NCBI RefSeq assembly: GCF_026339875.1
Contig: NZ_JAPEPZ010000001.1
Location: 8,184,001-8,248,000 of the forward strand
Reading direction: 5' to 3'
Source: Streptomyces sp. NBC_01571
GTDB lineage: Bacteria > Actinomycetota > Actinomycetes > Streptomycetales > Streptomycetaceae
Length of the DNA: 64,000 bases
In this document: positions 9,114-16,897 of the stretch, one piece after another
Layout: the number at the start of each line of letters is the position of its first letter
Position numbering within the stretch: the first letter of the stretch is position 1
Made by a program: the position numbers and the translations under genes
Notes under the pieces: model-generated
Database searches by the model: none
Seen by the model: only the letters and a program-made list of their open reading frames with translations
What the model was told of the DNA's origin: nothing

Positions 9114-9914
9114 GTGCTCACCCGACCGCCGCAGCCACCGCGCACCGGCCCCGGCACGCCCACAGACGCGCTCACCCGACCGGCCGCCGCGCCGTCCCCC
9201 CGGTCCCCTTCGCGGCCGGCCGGCCACCTGCCGTACGACGCCCCTCTCGTCATGTTCCGCCCCACCGCGGAGGTCCTGCGGCTCATCGGCTCGGTCACTC
9301 TCGCCCCCTACGAACAGCAGCGCGCCGCCCGGCTTCCCGTCGGCCCCCACGAGGACTACCTGGCCGCGCACATCCTGGTCCGGCTGTGCGCGGCACGCCT
9401 CACCGGCGTACCCCTGGCCACCCTGGTCCTCGGACAGCTCTGCGGCGACTGCGGGGGAGAGGACCACGGCAGGCCCTTCCTCCGGGGCCGTCCCGGCATC
9501 CAGGTCAGCCTCTCGCACGCCCGGGGCGCGGTCGCCGCCGCCGCGGGCGCGGACCCCGTCGGCGTCGACGTGGAGGACGTCGCGACCGCGGCCTTCGACC
9601 CGCGGGTCGCCGCCCGGGTACTGGCGCCCGCCGAACTCGACGCCGTCCGCGCCGACCCCGACCCCGCACGGGCCTTCCTGTGCCTGTGGGTCCGCAAGGA
9701 GGCCCTGGTGAAGGTGGGCGTCGCGACGCTCGGCCGACTGCGCGATCTCGACCTCACGGCCCCCGGCGCGCTGCCCGGCTGGCGGTTTCTCGAATGGAAC
9801 AGCCCGGACGGCGGCGTCACCGCCGCCGCCGTCGCCCGCACCACGCCGGCCGCCGACGGCGCCCATGACCTCGGCCCCTCTCGTTTCCCCTACCAAGGAG
9901 AGCAACAGACATGA
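9114..9914 (+). CDS. 4'-phosphopantetheinyl transferase, Sfp type
   Basis: This 266-residue enzyme transfers phosphopantetheine from CoA to a carrier-protein serine, so it can activate Ser1001 of the neighbouring NRPS. The two family signatures are present: GVDVED (Asp152, Glu154, metal ligands) and LWVRKEALVK near 190-200. The GTG at 9114 follows ggaggg with 7-base spacing. The first 35 residues are Pro/Ala/Arg-rich and probably disordered. Its stop overlaps the next gene's ATG by four bases, so it is translationally coupled to the hydrolase. Confidence 0.9.
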   Translation: MLTRPPQPPRTGPGTPTDALTRPAAAPSPRSPSRPAGHLPYDAPLVMFRPTAEVLRLIGSVTLAPYEQQRAARLPVGPHEDYLAAHILVRLCAARLTGVPLATLVLGQLCGDCGGEDHGRPFLRGRPGIQVSLSHARGAVAAAAGADPVGVDVEDVATAAFDPRVAARVLAPAELDAVRADPDPARAFLCLWVRKEALVKVGVATLGRLRDLDLTAPGALPGWRFLEWNSPDGGVTAAAVARTTPAADGAHDLGPSRFPYQGEQQT

Positions 9915-10750
9915 CTGCGAACCAGTCCGTCGCACACGACAGGACCCGCACGGCGACCCCGCGCCGGCTCCTGATGTGCCCTCCCGACCACTTCGACGTC
10001 ACCTACTCCATCAACCCGTGGATGCACCCCGGCAAACCCGTGGACGGCGGCCTCGCGCTGCGCCAGTGGGAGGGGCTGCGCGCCCTGTACCAGGAGCTGG
10101 GCCACACGGTGCTGGAGATCGACCCCGTCCGCGGGCTGCCGGACATGGTCTTCGCCGCCAACGGCGCGACCGTCGTCGACGGCAAGGTGTTCGGCGCCCG
10201 CTTCCGCCACGTCGAGCGCACCGCGGAGGGCCCCGCCTATCTGGAGTGGTTCCGGCGCCAGGGGTTCGAAGAGCTCTACTGGCCCGAGCACATCAACGAG
10301 GGCGAGGGGGACTACCTGGTCGCCGGCCGCCGACTGCTCGCCGGCACGGGCTTCCGCACCGACCAGCGCTCGCACTTCGAGGCCCAGGAGTTCTTCGGGC
10401 TGCCCGTCACCGGCCTCCGGTTGGTGAACTCCTCGTACTACCACCTGGACACGGCGCTAGCGGTGCTGTCGGCCGACGAGGTGGTGTACCACCCCGAGGC
10501 GTTCTCCGAGGGCAGCCAGGCGGTGCTGCGCGAGATGTTCCCGGACGCGATCCTGGCGAGCGCCACGGACGCGGCGGTGTTCGGGCTGAACATGTTCTGC
10601 GACGGCCGGCACGTGCTGCTGCCCAAGGCGGCCACGGGGCTCGCGCGGCAACTCGCCGAGCGGGGCTTCGAGCCGATCGGAGTGGACCTCACCGAACTCC
10701 TCAAGGCCGGCGGCAGCGTGAAGTGCTGCACGCTCGAACTGCGGGGCTGA
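9911..10750 (+). CDS. DDAH/arginine-dihydrolase-type guanidino-modifying enzyme
   Basis: This 279-residue member of the guanidino-group-modifying superfamily includes dimethylarginine dimethylaminohydrolase, arginine deiminase and amidinotransferases. It has the family opening CPPDHFDVTYSINPWM, DMVFAANG, acidic GEGDYL (Glu132/Asp134), catalytic His178 in YYHLDTALAVL, and a nucleophilic Cys at 272 or 273 in GGSVKCCTLEL. The catalytic set therefore looks complete. Known members hydrolyse an amidine or guanidine C-N bond, giving citrulline- or ornithine-type products, or transfer the amidino group. In a biosynthetic cluster it may process arginine, a guanidino precursor or the product itself. 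The ATG overlaps the PPTase stop. Confidence 0.82.
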   Translation: MTANQSVAHDRTRTATPRRLLMCPPDHFDVTYSINPWMHPGKPVDGGLALRQWEGLRALYQELGHTVLEIDPVRGLPDMVFAANGATVVDGKVFGARFRHVERTAEGPAYLEWFRRQGFEELYWPEHINEGEGDYLVAGRRLLAGTGFRTDQRSHFEAQEFFGLPVTGLRLVNSSYYHLDTALAVLSADEVVYHPEAFSEGSQAVLREMFPDAILASATDAAVFGLNMFCDGRHVLLPKAATGLARQLAERGFEPIGVDLTELLKAGGSVKCCTLELRG

Positions 10751-10755
10751 CGCCG

Positions 10756-11865
10756 ATGAACAGCCACATCCTCGAGCGGTTCGAGCAGACGGCCGTCAAC
10801 TGCCTGACCGGAAGCTACTCCGTCCTCGCCGGCATCGCGGGCCGCACGGTCGAGGAACGGGCCGTCTTCGAGCGGGGGGACGGCTACCTGTTCCAGGCGG
10901 GCCTGGACGAGTCCGGGTACCCGGAGTACATCTTCCCGGTGGAAGAGGCCGGCGCGCTCGGCATCACCCGGTCTGCCTTCACCGTGCACAAGGAACCCGT
11001 CGACTTCGACGCGACGGGCCCGCAGCTCGCCGCGCTCCTGAAGCGGTACCGGGCGGTCATCGTCTGGGTCAACACAGCCCACCTCAACTACGCCGACGTG
11101 TACCGCGACAACGCCCCGTATCTGCACGCGGTCGTGGTCGACAAGATCGCCGACGACCACAGCCATGTCGAGGTCCACGACTCGCTCGTCGTCGACCTGA
11201 AGCCGTTCAGCTGCCGGGCCGTGGTGACCCTCGACGACCTGGTCCGGTCGGCCGCCGACCGGATCAGGAGCGAGGCCCACGACGCCATGGGCTTCTTCTA
11301 CGCCATATCCGACGACGCGACCGGCCTTCCCGGCGAAGGACGCCCGGACGAGGCGGCGTTGAGCGGCGCACTGACCCGCCAGGCGGAGCGCTTCTTCGCG
11401 GAGGACCGCTTCCGGGAGGCCATCCGCCGCTACCAGGCGCTGTGCGAGGAGTGCTTCGCGGGCTCACCCGAGCGCGCCGCCCGCGGCGCCCGCCGTCTGT
11501 TCCACCACGCCTCGGTCCTCTACGCGGTGCCCAGCCTGAAACTGATGGCCGAGTCCCTGCACGCCGCAGGCGCGTCGGCGGACAGCCTCGCCCTGCACGC
11601 GGCGGCCACGCGGCACTGGGAGGCGATGGGTGTGCTCGCGCTGCGTCATGAGGCGACGTCCTCTCCGGCGGTGCTGCATCGGATGACGCAGCGATTCGGT
11701 CTGCTGGACGAGGTGACCGTGAAGCTGTGGGAGTCCGTCGCGGCGGACACCGGGGCGCGCGACGACGCACCCGGCGCTCCGACACGGACCGCCGGGCATC
11801 GGACGGCGACGACCGGGACACCGCAGGGCGCGGGACTCCCTCCTGGACAGGGGCTCCGTCAGTAG
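10756..11865 (+). CDS. BtrH-like (butirosin biosynthesis H) acyltransferase-type protein
   Basis: This 369-residue protein has an N-terminal half resembling the BtrH N-terminal domain, a papain-like fold. Cys16 sits in AVNCLTGSYSVLAG, and a His-Asp pair sits in YLHAVVVDKI and HVEVHDS, a plausible Cys-His-Asp triad. The C-terminal half (from about 190) is helical and Arg/Glu/Ala-rich and I do not recognise it; the last 30 residues are low complexity. BtrH moves an acyl group from a carrier protein to an amine in butirosin synthesis, so a transfer step after NRPS loading is a reasonable inference. The ATG at 10756 lies 5 bp after the hydrolase stop. The 3' end overlaps that of the convergent XRE gene by 7 bp. 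The family call is by motif memory only. Confidence 0.6.
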   Translation: MNSHILERFEQTAVNCLTGSYSVLAGIAGRTVEERAVFERGDGYLFQAGLDESGYPEYIFPVEEAGALGITRSAFTVHKEPVDFDATGPQLAALLKRYRAVIVWVNTAHLNYADVYRDNAPYLHAVVVDKIADDHSHVEVHDSLVVDLKPFSCRAVVTLDDLVRSAADRIRSEAHDAMGFFYAISDDATGLPGEGRPDEAALSGALTRQAERFFAEDRFREAIRRYQALCEECFAGSPERAARGARRLFHHASVLYAVPSLKLMAESLHAAGASADSLALHAAATRHWEAMGVLALRHEATSSPAVLHRMTQRFGLLDEVTVKLWESVAADTGARDDAPGAPTRTAGHRTATTGTPQGAGLPPGQGLRQ

Positions 11866-12725
11866 GAGTCGCGCAGTTCCCGCAGGATCTCCTTCGTGCG
11901 GGGGACGGAGGCGGCCTGGGCCGACATGTGGTCCAGGACCTCCAGATGCGTGGCCACCTCGCGCCGCGAGTCGAGATAGACGGCACCGGTCAGGTACTCG
12001 CTGTAGACCATGTCCGGCAGTTCCGGCTCCGCGAAGCGGAACAGGGCGAAGGACGTGTACGTCCCCGGATGCGGCCCGCTCGCGTACTCGGCGACCTGGA
12101 GGGAGATGTCGTCGCTCTCCAACTCCCTCAGGAGCCGGTCGATCTGGTGGCGCATCACCTCGCCGCGGATGCTCACGGGCCGCCGCAGCGCCGTCTCGTC
12201 CATGATCACCCAGAGGTGGGGCCGGTTCTCCCGTCCCAGCAGCAGTTGCTGCCGCGTCATGCGCAGCGTGACATGCCGCTCGATGGCCTCCGGACCCCTC
12301 TGCCCGACCGTCCCGGCCTCCAGCACGGCCCGCGCGTACTCCTCGGTCTGCAGCAGACCGGGCACGAAGTGTGGCTCGTACGAGCGGATCATCCGGGCGG
12401 CGCCCTCCAGACTGACATGCAGGCTGAACCAGTCCGGCAGTACGTCGTGGAACCGCTGCCACCACCCCGGCCGGTTCGCCTCCTCGGCCAGCGCGACGAA
12501 AGCGGCGACCTCTTCGTCCGCCACCCCGTACGTCGTCAGCAGCACCTGGAGGTAAGGGATCTTGAGGGCGACCTCGGCCATCTCCATGCGCCGCACGGTC
12601 GCCGGAGCCACACGCAGAACACGCGCGGCCTCCTCCCGCCGCAGACCGGTCGCCTCCCGCAACTCCTGCAGCCGCCGTCCGAGCACCACTTGCCCCACGG
12701 TGGGCGCAGCCCGCCGTTCACTCAC
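11859..12725 (-). CDS. XRE-family transcriptional regulator with DUF5753 domain
   Basis: This 288-residue regulator has an N-terminal helix-turn-helix (LGRRLQELREATGLRREEAA) followed by a DUF5753 effector domain with the typical segments VPGLLQTEEYARAV and GRENRPHLWVIMDETALRR. The GTG at 12725 is chosen because it follows a strong ggggaggg ribosome site; an in-frame ATG at 12788 has none. Such regulators are very numerous in Streptomyces and often sit beside biosynthetic or developmental genes. It faces the cluster tail to tail, overlapping the BtrH-like gene by 7 bp. A 15-bp palindrome lies about 100 bp upstream (12825-12839). Confidence 0.88.
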   Translation of the reverse strand: MSERRAAPTVGQVVLGRRLQELREATGLRREEAARVLRVAPATVRRMEMAEVALKIPYLQVLLTTYGVADEEVAAFVALAEEANRPGWWQRFHDVLPDWFSLHVSLEGAARMIRSYEPHFVPGLLQTEEYARAVLEAGTVGQRGPEAIERHVTLRMTRQQLLLGRENRPHLWVIMDETALRRPVSIRGEVMRHQIDRLLRELESDDISLQVAEYASGPHPGTYTSFALFRFAEPELPDMVYSEYLTGAVYLDSRREVATHLEVLDHMSAQAASVPRTKEILRELRDSY

Positions 12726-12824
12726 GCCACGCCCTCCCCACGCGCCGAAGCCCCCCGAGCAGTGTGTCATGCGCCCCGGGACCTCCATGGGGTCCGACAG
12801 GACGAGAATGACTCAAACGGATCG

Positions 12825-12839
12825 TTGACCGTTCGTCAA
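12825..12839. promoter_or_regulatory. Palindrome TTGAC-n5-GTCAA between the two XRE genes
   Basis: TTGACCGTTCGTCAA is a perfect 5-5-5 inverted repeat. On the minus strand it begins with TTGACG, a fair -35 element for the DUF5753 regulator. It also contains the stop codon of the MmyB-type gene at 12836-12838. An autoregulatory operator is plausible but inferred. Confidence 0.45.
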
Positions 12840-13675
12840 GACGCAAGTGACTGAAGGTATTTGGCTGTGGCCGGGTCGGCGGGCAGGAACGTCTCGATGG
12901 CCAGCTCGGCTACCGTCACGTCCATCGGGGTGTTGAAGGTGGAGATGGACGAGACGAACGACAGGATCCGGCCGTCGTGTTCGATCCGCATCGGCAGCGC
13001 GAAGTACGGAACCGGCTCGGCGGCCTCCGCGCCGGCGGGCTCCGGATCCACGGGCGGAACCGGGTACGCGGCCACCTCCTCGTACAGCGCGCGCAGCGGC
13101 TCGGAGCGGCGCAGGGCGATCTGACGCTCCATCTGCGCGAGCAGGTGCTCACGCCATTCCCGCAGGTTGCGGATGCGCGGAGCCAGGCCCTGGGGGTGCA
13201 GGGTCAGCCGCATCGCGTTCAGCGGCGGCGCGAGCAGCGACTCGGGGACACCGTCGAGGAACATGGCGACGCCCCGGTTCGCGGCGAGCACGGTGTACGT
13301 GGCGTCGACGACCAGCGCCGGGTAGGGCTCGTACCCCTGGATCAGCCGCTCGACGCCCTGACGCACCGCGTCCATCGCCGGGGCGTCGAGCGGGGTCTCC
13401 GGGTAGTGCGGGGCGTAACCGGCGGCCAGCAGCAGCGCGTTGCGTTCGCGCACCGGCACGTCGAGGTGTTCGGCCAGCCGCAGCACCATCTCCTCGCTGG
13501 GACGGGAGCGTCCCGTCTCGATGAAGCTGATGTGCCGGGCGGAGGAGTCGGCCCGCAGCGCCAGCTCCAGCTGGCTGACCCGACGCTGCTCCCGCCAGCC
13601 GCGCAGCAGCGGGCCGACTCCCGCCCCGGCCCGGGGGATCGGGGACGTGCTGGAACCGGACGTGACCATGGGCAT
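12836..13675 (-). CDS. XRE-family transcriptional regulator with MmyB-type ligand-binding domain
   Basis: This 279-residue protein has an HTH at about 20-80 (LLRGWREQRRVSQLELALRA, then SARHISFIETGRSRPS). The MmyB-like ligand-binding domain carries the family segments YPALVVDATYTVLAANRGVA and STFNTPMDVTVAELAIETF, ending normally at ATAKYLQSLAS. These regulators usually control a neighbouring oxidoreductase and sense fatty-acid-like or small organic ligands. It is transcribed toward the DUF5753 regulator, 110 bp away. ATG 13675 or 13669 can be the start. Whether it controls the biosynthetic cluster or the oxidoreductases at 14064-16123 is open. Confidence 0.88.
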   Translation of the reverse strand: MPMVTSGSSTSPIPRAGAGVGPLLRGWREQRRVSQLELALRADSSARHISFIETGRSRPSEEMVLRLAEHLDVPVRERNALLLAAGYAPHYPETPLDAPAMDAVRQGVERLIQGYEPYPALVVDATYTVLAANRGVAMFLDGVPESLLAPPLNAMRLTLHPQGLAPRIRNLREWREHLLAQMERQIALRRSEPLRALYEEVAAYPVPPVDPEPAGAEAAEPVPYFALPMRIEHDGRILSFVSSISTFNTPMDVTVAELAIETFLPADPATAKYLQSLAS

Positions 13676-13793
13676 ACGCCGACCGTAGTCCAGGAGCGGG
13701 CGTCTACGACAACTTGAACCGGGGCCCGCCCTGGGAGACCGCGACCGTTTCCTCGTCCCCGCCGTCCCCGCCGTCCCCGCCGACCCGCTCAGA

Positions 13794-13985
13794 CCTGGGG
13801 GGGCTCGGCCCCGGACCCCCGTCCGGCCTGAACGTCCTTGTTCTCAGGCGCCGGACGGGCCGGGACGGCTGGGCCCGGCCGGCATCTCCCGCCGGGATCG
13901 GAGACGATCCCGCCCGGCCGGAACCATCCGGCGCGGGCCCGCATCCACAGCCCGTCCGGCGTTCGAGGACGAGCCGTCGGGCGCG
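13794..13985. repeat. Streptomyces-type GC-rich dispersed intergenic repeat, two inverted half copies
   Basis: The 388-bp gap 13676-14063 has no convincing gene. It starts with a 9-bp unit (CCGTCCCCG) repeated three times near 13757-13785. It then holds a GGGGCTCGGCCCC hairpin, CCCGTCCGGCCTGAACG and GCGCCGGACGGGCC, and later CAGCCCGTCCGGCGTTCGAG in opposite orientation. Sequences of this kind recur in Streptomyces intergenic DNA and often act as terminators. The family assignment is from memory of such sequences. Confidence 0.45.
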
Positions 13986-14063
13986 AGGCCGGTGCGTTTC
14001 GAGGGTCACCGCCGCGTTCGAGGCCCCCCTGGGCCGGAAGAGGCGAGGCGGCGGCACGGGGGT

Positions 14064-14969
14064 TCAGGGAAGGAGGACGACCTTGCCCTTGTTGCGGCGG
14101 GCCTCGATGTCCCGGTGGGCGATGACGGCCTGGTCGAGCGGGTACGTACGCCACACGGGGATGTCGAGTCCGCCGGCCGCGGCCAGCCGTACCAGCTGGG
14201 GCAGGGGGTCTTCGGCGTGGTCGGCGCCGCCGGCGCTGAAGCGGACACCGTGGTCGGCGGCGGACAGGTCGGCGATGGTGATCACGCGTGCGCTGTCGCC
14301 GGCCAGGGCGACGGATTCGGGGAGGACGCCGGCGCCCGAGGCGTCGAGGACGAAGTCGACTCCCTCGGGGGCGGCGGCCGTCACCCGGTCCGGCCATCCT
14401 TCGCCGTAACGGACCGCGGTGGCGCCCAGCGCGGTGAGGCGCTCGACGTCGTGCTCGCCGACGGTCCCGACGACGGCGATCCCGCGGGCGACGGCCAGTT
14501 GCACCGCGATGGTGCCCACACTGCCCGCGGCGCCGTGGACGAGCAGGGTCTGCCCGGCCCGCGCACCCAGCTGGCGCAGGACGCGGGACGCGGTCTCGCC
14601 GACCGTGACCAGCGAGGCGGCGACCTCCCACGACAGGGTCCGGGGCCGGGGCACCGGCCGCTCCAGCAGGGCGTACTCGGCGTAGCTGCCGCCGACGGCG
14701 GCACCGAGGACCTCGTCCCCCACGGCCGCACCGGCTCCCTCACCGACGGCATCGACGACACCGGCCGCGTCCAGGCCGGGGACCACGGGGAAGCGCGCCG
14801 GGACGGCCTTGGCCATCAGGCCCGACCGGATCTTGAGGTCGAGGGGGTTCACGGAGGCGGCCCGCACCCGGATCCGGACCTGGCCCGGCGCGGGCTCCGG
14901 CGGGGTGACCTCGGACGGCCGCAGCACATCGGGCGCGCCGTACTCGGAGAAGGTGATCGCTTTGGACAT
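14064..14969 (-). CDS. NADP-dependent medium-chain oxidoreductase (quinone oxidoreductase-like)
   Basis: This 301-residue zinc-independent MDR-family enzyme would reduce quinones or enones with NAD(P)H. Visible features are the N-terminal GroES-like domain (YGAPDVLRPSEVTPPEPAPG, VRAASVNPLDLKIRSG, PGLDAAGVVDAVGEGA) and the nucleotide-binding HGAAGSVGTIAVQLA. Zinc-ligand cysteines are absent. The ATG at 14969 follows aggag; ATG 15017 is a weaker alternative. It lies 83 bp downstream of the old yellow enzyme gene on the same strand, so the two probably form an operon for reducing reactive alkenes or quinones. Confidence 0.88.
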   Translation of the reverse strand: MSKAITFSEYGAPDVLRPSEVTPPEPAPGQVRIRVRAASVNPLDLKIRSGLMAKAVPARFPVVPGLDAAGVVDAVGEGAGAAVGDEVLGAAVGGSYAEYALLERPVPRPRTLSWEVAASLVTVGETASRVLRQLGARAGQTLLVHGAAGSVGTIAVQLAVARGIAVVGTVGEHDVERLTALGATAVRYGEGWPDRVTAAAPEGVDFVLDASGAGVLPESVALAGDSARVITIADLSAADHGVRFSAGGADHAEDPLPQLVRLAAAGGLDIPVWRTYPLDQAVIAHRDIEARRNKGKVVLLP

Positions 14970-15052
14970 CGGAAACTCCTGGTCGGATTCGAGAAGGGTG
15001 GCAATCGCACGCGCCACGGCTCACGGTGCGGCTGCCTGGGGGCGGTCGCCGC

Positions 15053-16123
15053 TCAGGCGGTGAGGGTGGGGTAGTCGGTGTAGCCGCGGTGGTCGCCGCC
15101 GTAGAAGGTGGCCTGGTCGGGGTCGTTGAACGGGCCGCCGGAGGCGAGGCGCCGGGGCAGGTCGGGGTTGGCGAGGAACAGCGCCCCGTAGGCCACCATG
15201 TCCGCGCTCCCGTCCTCGATCAGACCCAGCGCGTCGGGGCCGGTGACGTCGGGATAGGTGAACGGGTTGATGACGAACGTGCCGGGCCAGACCTTGCGCA
15301 GCCGCGGGGTCAGGTCGCGGTGCGGGCCTTCCATCAGGTGCAGGTAGGCGAGGTCCAGGCCGGCGAGCCGGTCCAGCAGGGCGAGATAGACCTCGTCCGG
15401 GGTGTCCTCGGAGATGTCGTTGAACTGGTTCCCGGGTGAGATCCGCAGCCCCACCCGGTCGCTGCCGATCGCCTCGGCCACGGCGGTGACGACCTCCACG
15501 GCGAAGCGGATCCGGCCCTCGGTGGTGCCGCCCCACTCGTCGGTGCGGTGGTTGGTGTTGGGCGCGAGGAACTGGTGGATCAGGTAACCGTTGGCGCCGT
15601 GCAGCTCCACGCCGTCGAACCCGGCCTCGACCGCGTTGCGGGCGGCGTCCGCGAAGTCGGCGACGGTCTGCCGGATCTCCGCCCCGCTCAGCTCCTTCGG
15701 CGTGACGAACTCCTTCGGCCCCGCGTGGGTGTAGACCCGCCCCTCGGCGGCCACCGCCGACGGCCCCACCGGCACCAGCCCGTCGGGCAGCAGGCTCGGG
15801 TGCCCGATCCGGCCGGTGTGCATCAGCTGCGCGAAGATCGCACCGCCCTCCCGGTGCACGGCGTCGGTCACCGTCCGCCATGCCCGTACCTGCCCGGGCG
15901 TGTGCAGCCCGGCGGTGTCGGGGTAGCCCTGGCCGAGGGGTGAGGGCTGGATGCCCTCCGTGACGATCAGCCCGGCGGTGGCGCGCTGCGCGTAGTACGT
16001 CGCCATCAGCTCGGTCGGCTCCGCGCCGGGACCGTGGGCACGGCTGCGGGTCATCGGTGCCATCACGAGGCGGTTCGCCAGGCGCTTGCCGCCCAGGACG
16101 ATCGGATCGAAAGCGGTGGTCAT
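15053..16123 (-). CDS. Old yellow enzyme family alkene reductase
   Basis: This 356-residue FMN-dependent ene-reductase is of the NemA/xenobiotic reductase type. Characteristic segments are NRLVMAPMTRSRA, VTEGIQPSPLGQGYPDTAGL, AQLMHTGRIGHP, GFDGVELHGANGYLIHQFL with the flavin-proximal residues, the catalytic-region NHRTDEWGG, and VAYGALFLANPDLPRRL. The ATG at 16123 has a perfect ggaggaa site. The promoter region carries two direct copies of CCTGTCCGAACA at 16187-16224, a probable repressor site. A MarR regulator is divergent. It likely detoxifies electrophilic alkenes or nitro compounds. Confidence 0.93.
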   Translation of the reverse strand: MTTAFDPIVLGGKRLANRLVMAPMTRSRAHGPGAEPTELMATYYAQRATAGLIVTEGIQPSPLGQGYPDTAGLHTPGQVRAWRTVTDAVHREGGAIFAQLMHTGRIGHPSLLPDGLVPVGPSAVAAEGRVYTHAGPKEFVTPKELSGAEIRQTVADFADAARNAVEAGFDGVELHGANGYLIHQFLAPNTNHRTDEWGGTTEGRIRFAVEVVTAVAEAIGSDRVGLRISPGNQFNDISEDTPDEVYLALLDRLAGLDLAYLHLMEGPHRDLTPRLRKVWPGTFVINPFTYPDVTGPDALGLIEDGSADMVAYGALFLANPDLPRRLASGGPFNDPDQATFYGGDHRGYTDYPTLTA

Positions 16124-16186
16124 GGTTTCTTCCTCCGGGGGAGTGGTGCTCCGTGGCAGCGCGCTCACGAGCCGCACCAGTGGATG

Positions 16187-16224
16187 CCTGTCCGAACAAG
16201 TAAATCACCTGTCCGAACAGGTAA
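16187..16224. promoter_or_regulatory. Paired operator upstream of the old yellow enzyme gene
   Basis: Two 17-bp direct copies, CCTGTCCGAACA(A/G)GTAA, start at 16187 and 16208. They are exactly 21 bp apart, two helical turns. The second copy is itself a 6-4-6 palindrome (ACCTGT-n4-ACAGGT). This is the layout of a cooperatively bound repressor site 64-101 bp upstream of the ATG. Confidence 0.65.
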
Positions 16225-16340
16225 TCACCCGGAATGCATTCCCGCTCCCCTCTGTGAACCACGCAACATGGTGCTGGCTGCTCTTATGTGCCCTGGTGGT
16301 GGCGCAGGTGCCGCCAGGTGTCCCTTGGGAGGTAGGCTTA

Positions 16341-16356
16341 TCCTGCCCAAGCAGGA
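16341..16356. promoter_or_regulatory. Palindromic operator upstream of the MarR gene
   Basis: TCCTGCCCAAGCAGGA is a perfect 6-4-6 inverted repeat 14 bp upstream of the MarR start. It overlaps a possible -10 region (TAGGCT at 16333). Its half-site differs from that of the old yellow enzyme operator, so it more likely serves autoregulation by MarR. Confidence 0.55.
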
Positions 16357-16369
16357 AAGTGAGGTTCCG

Positions 16370-16897
16370 ATGACGCAGTCCACGCCCGGCCTCGGGAAGG
16401 GCCCCGCGGAGCAGGAGGTCACCGTCCCGGTGCCGGCCGCCGCCGGCAGCGGGCCGGTCAGTCACGCGATCTTCCGCCTGGCCCGCCTGCACCGCATGTT
16501 CGCCGGACAGCTGCTGCGCCGGATCGGGCTCCATCCGGGCCAGGAGCTGGTGATGATGCACCTGTGGGAGCTCGGCCCCCAGAGACAGGCCGACCTGGTG
16601 CGGCTGATGGACTCCGACGCCGCCACCATGACCCGTACCGTCCGGCGCCTGGAGCAGGCCGGCTTCGTCCGCCGCCGCCCCTCGCCCACCGACAGGCGCG
16701 CCTCGCTCATCGAACCCACGGCGGCCAGTCATGCCCTGCGCCGCGAGGTCGAGCAGGTCTGGAGTCACCTGGAGGACCTCTCCACGGCGGGCCTCTCCGC
16801 CGACGAGCGGACCGCCGCCCTGCACACCCTCGAACGCCTGGAACAGAACCTCGTCCGGGCTGCCGCCGATCCCGACGGAGCGTGCGGGGAGAACTAG
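16370..16897 (+). CDS. MarR-family transcriptional regulator
   Basis: This 175-residue winged-helix regulator has a typical core: FRLARLHRMFAGQLLRRIGL, then PGQELVMMHLWELGPQRQAD, the recognition region DSDAATMTRTVRRLEQAGFV and wing RRPSPTDRRASLIE. The start ATG at 16370 follows gtgagg. It is divergent from the old yellow enzyme gene, and its own promoter holds a palindrome. The stop codon TAG at 16895-16897 lies inside the left arm of the hairpin element that starts at 16894, so the element defines the protein's C-terminus. Control of the adjacent reductases is likely but inferred. Confidence 0.9.
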   Translation: MTQSTPGLGKGPAEQEVTVPVPAAAGSGPVSHAIFRLARLHRMFAGQLLRRIGLHPGQELVMMHLWELGPQRQADLVRLMDSDAATMTRTVRRLEQAGFVRRRPSPTDRRASLIEPTAASHALRREVEQVWSHLEDLSTAGLSADERTAALHTLERLEQNLVRAAADPDGACGEN

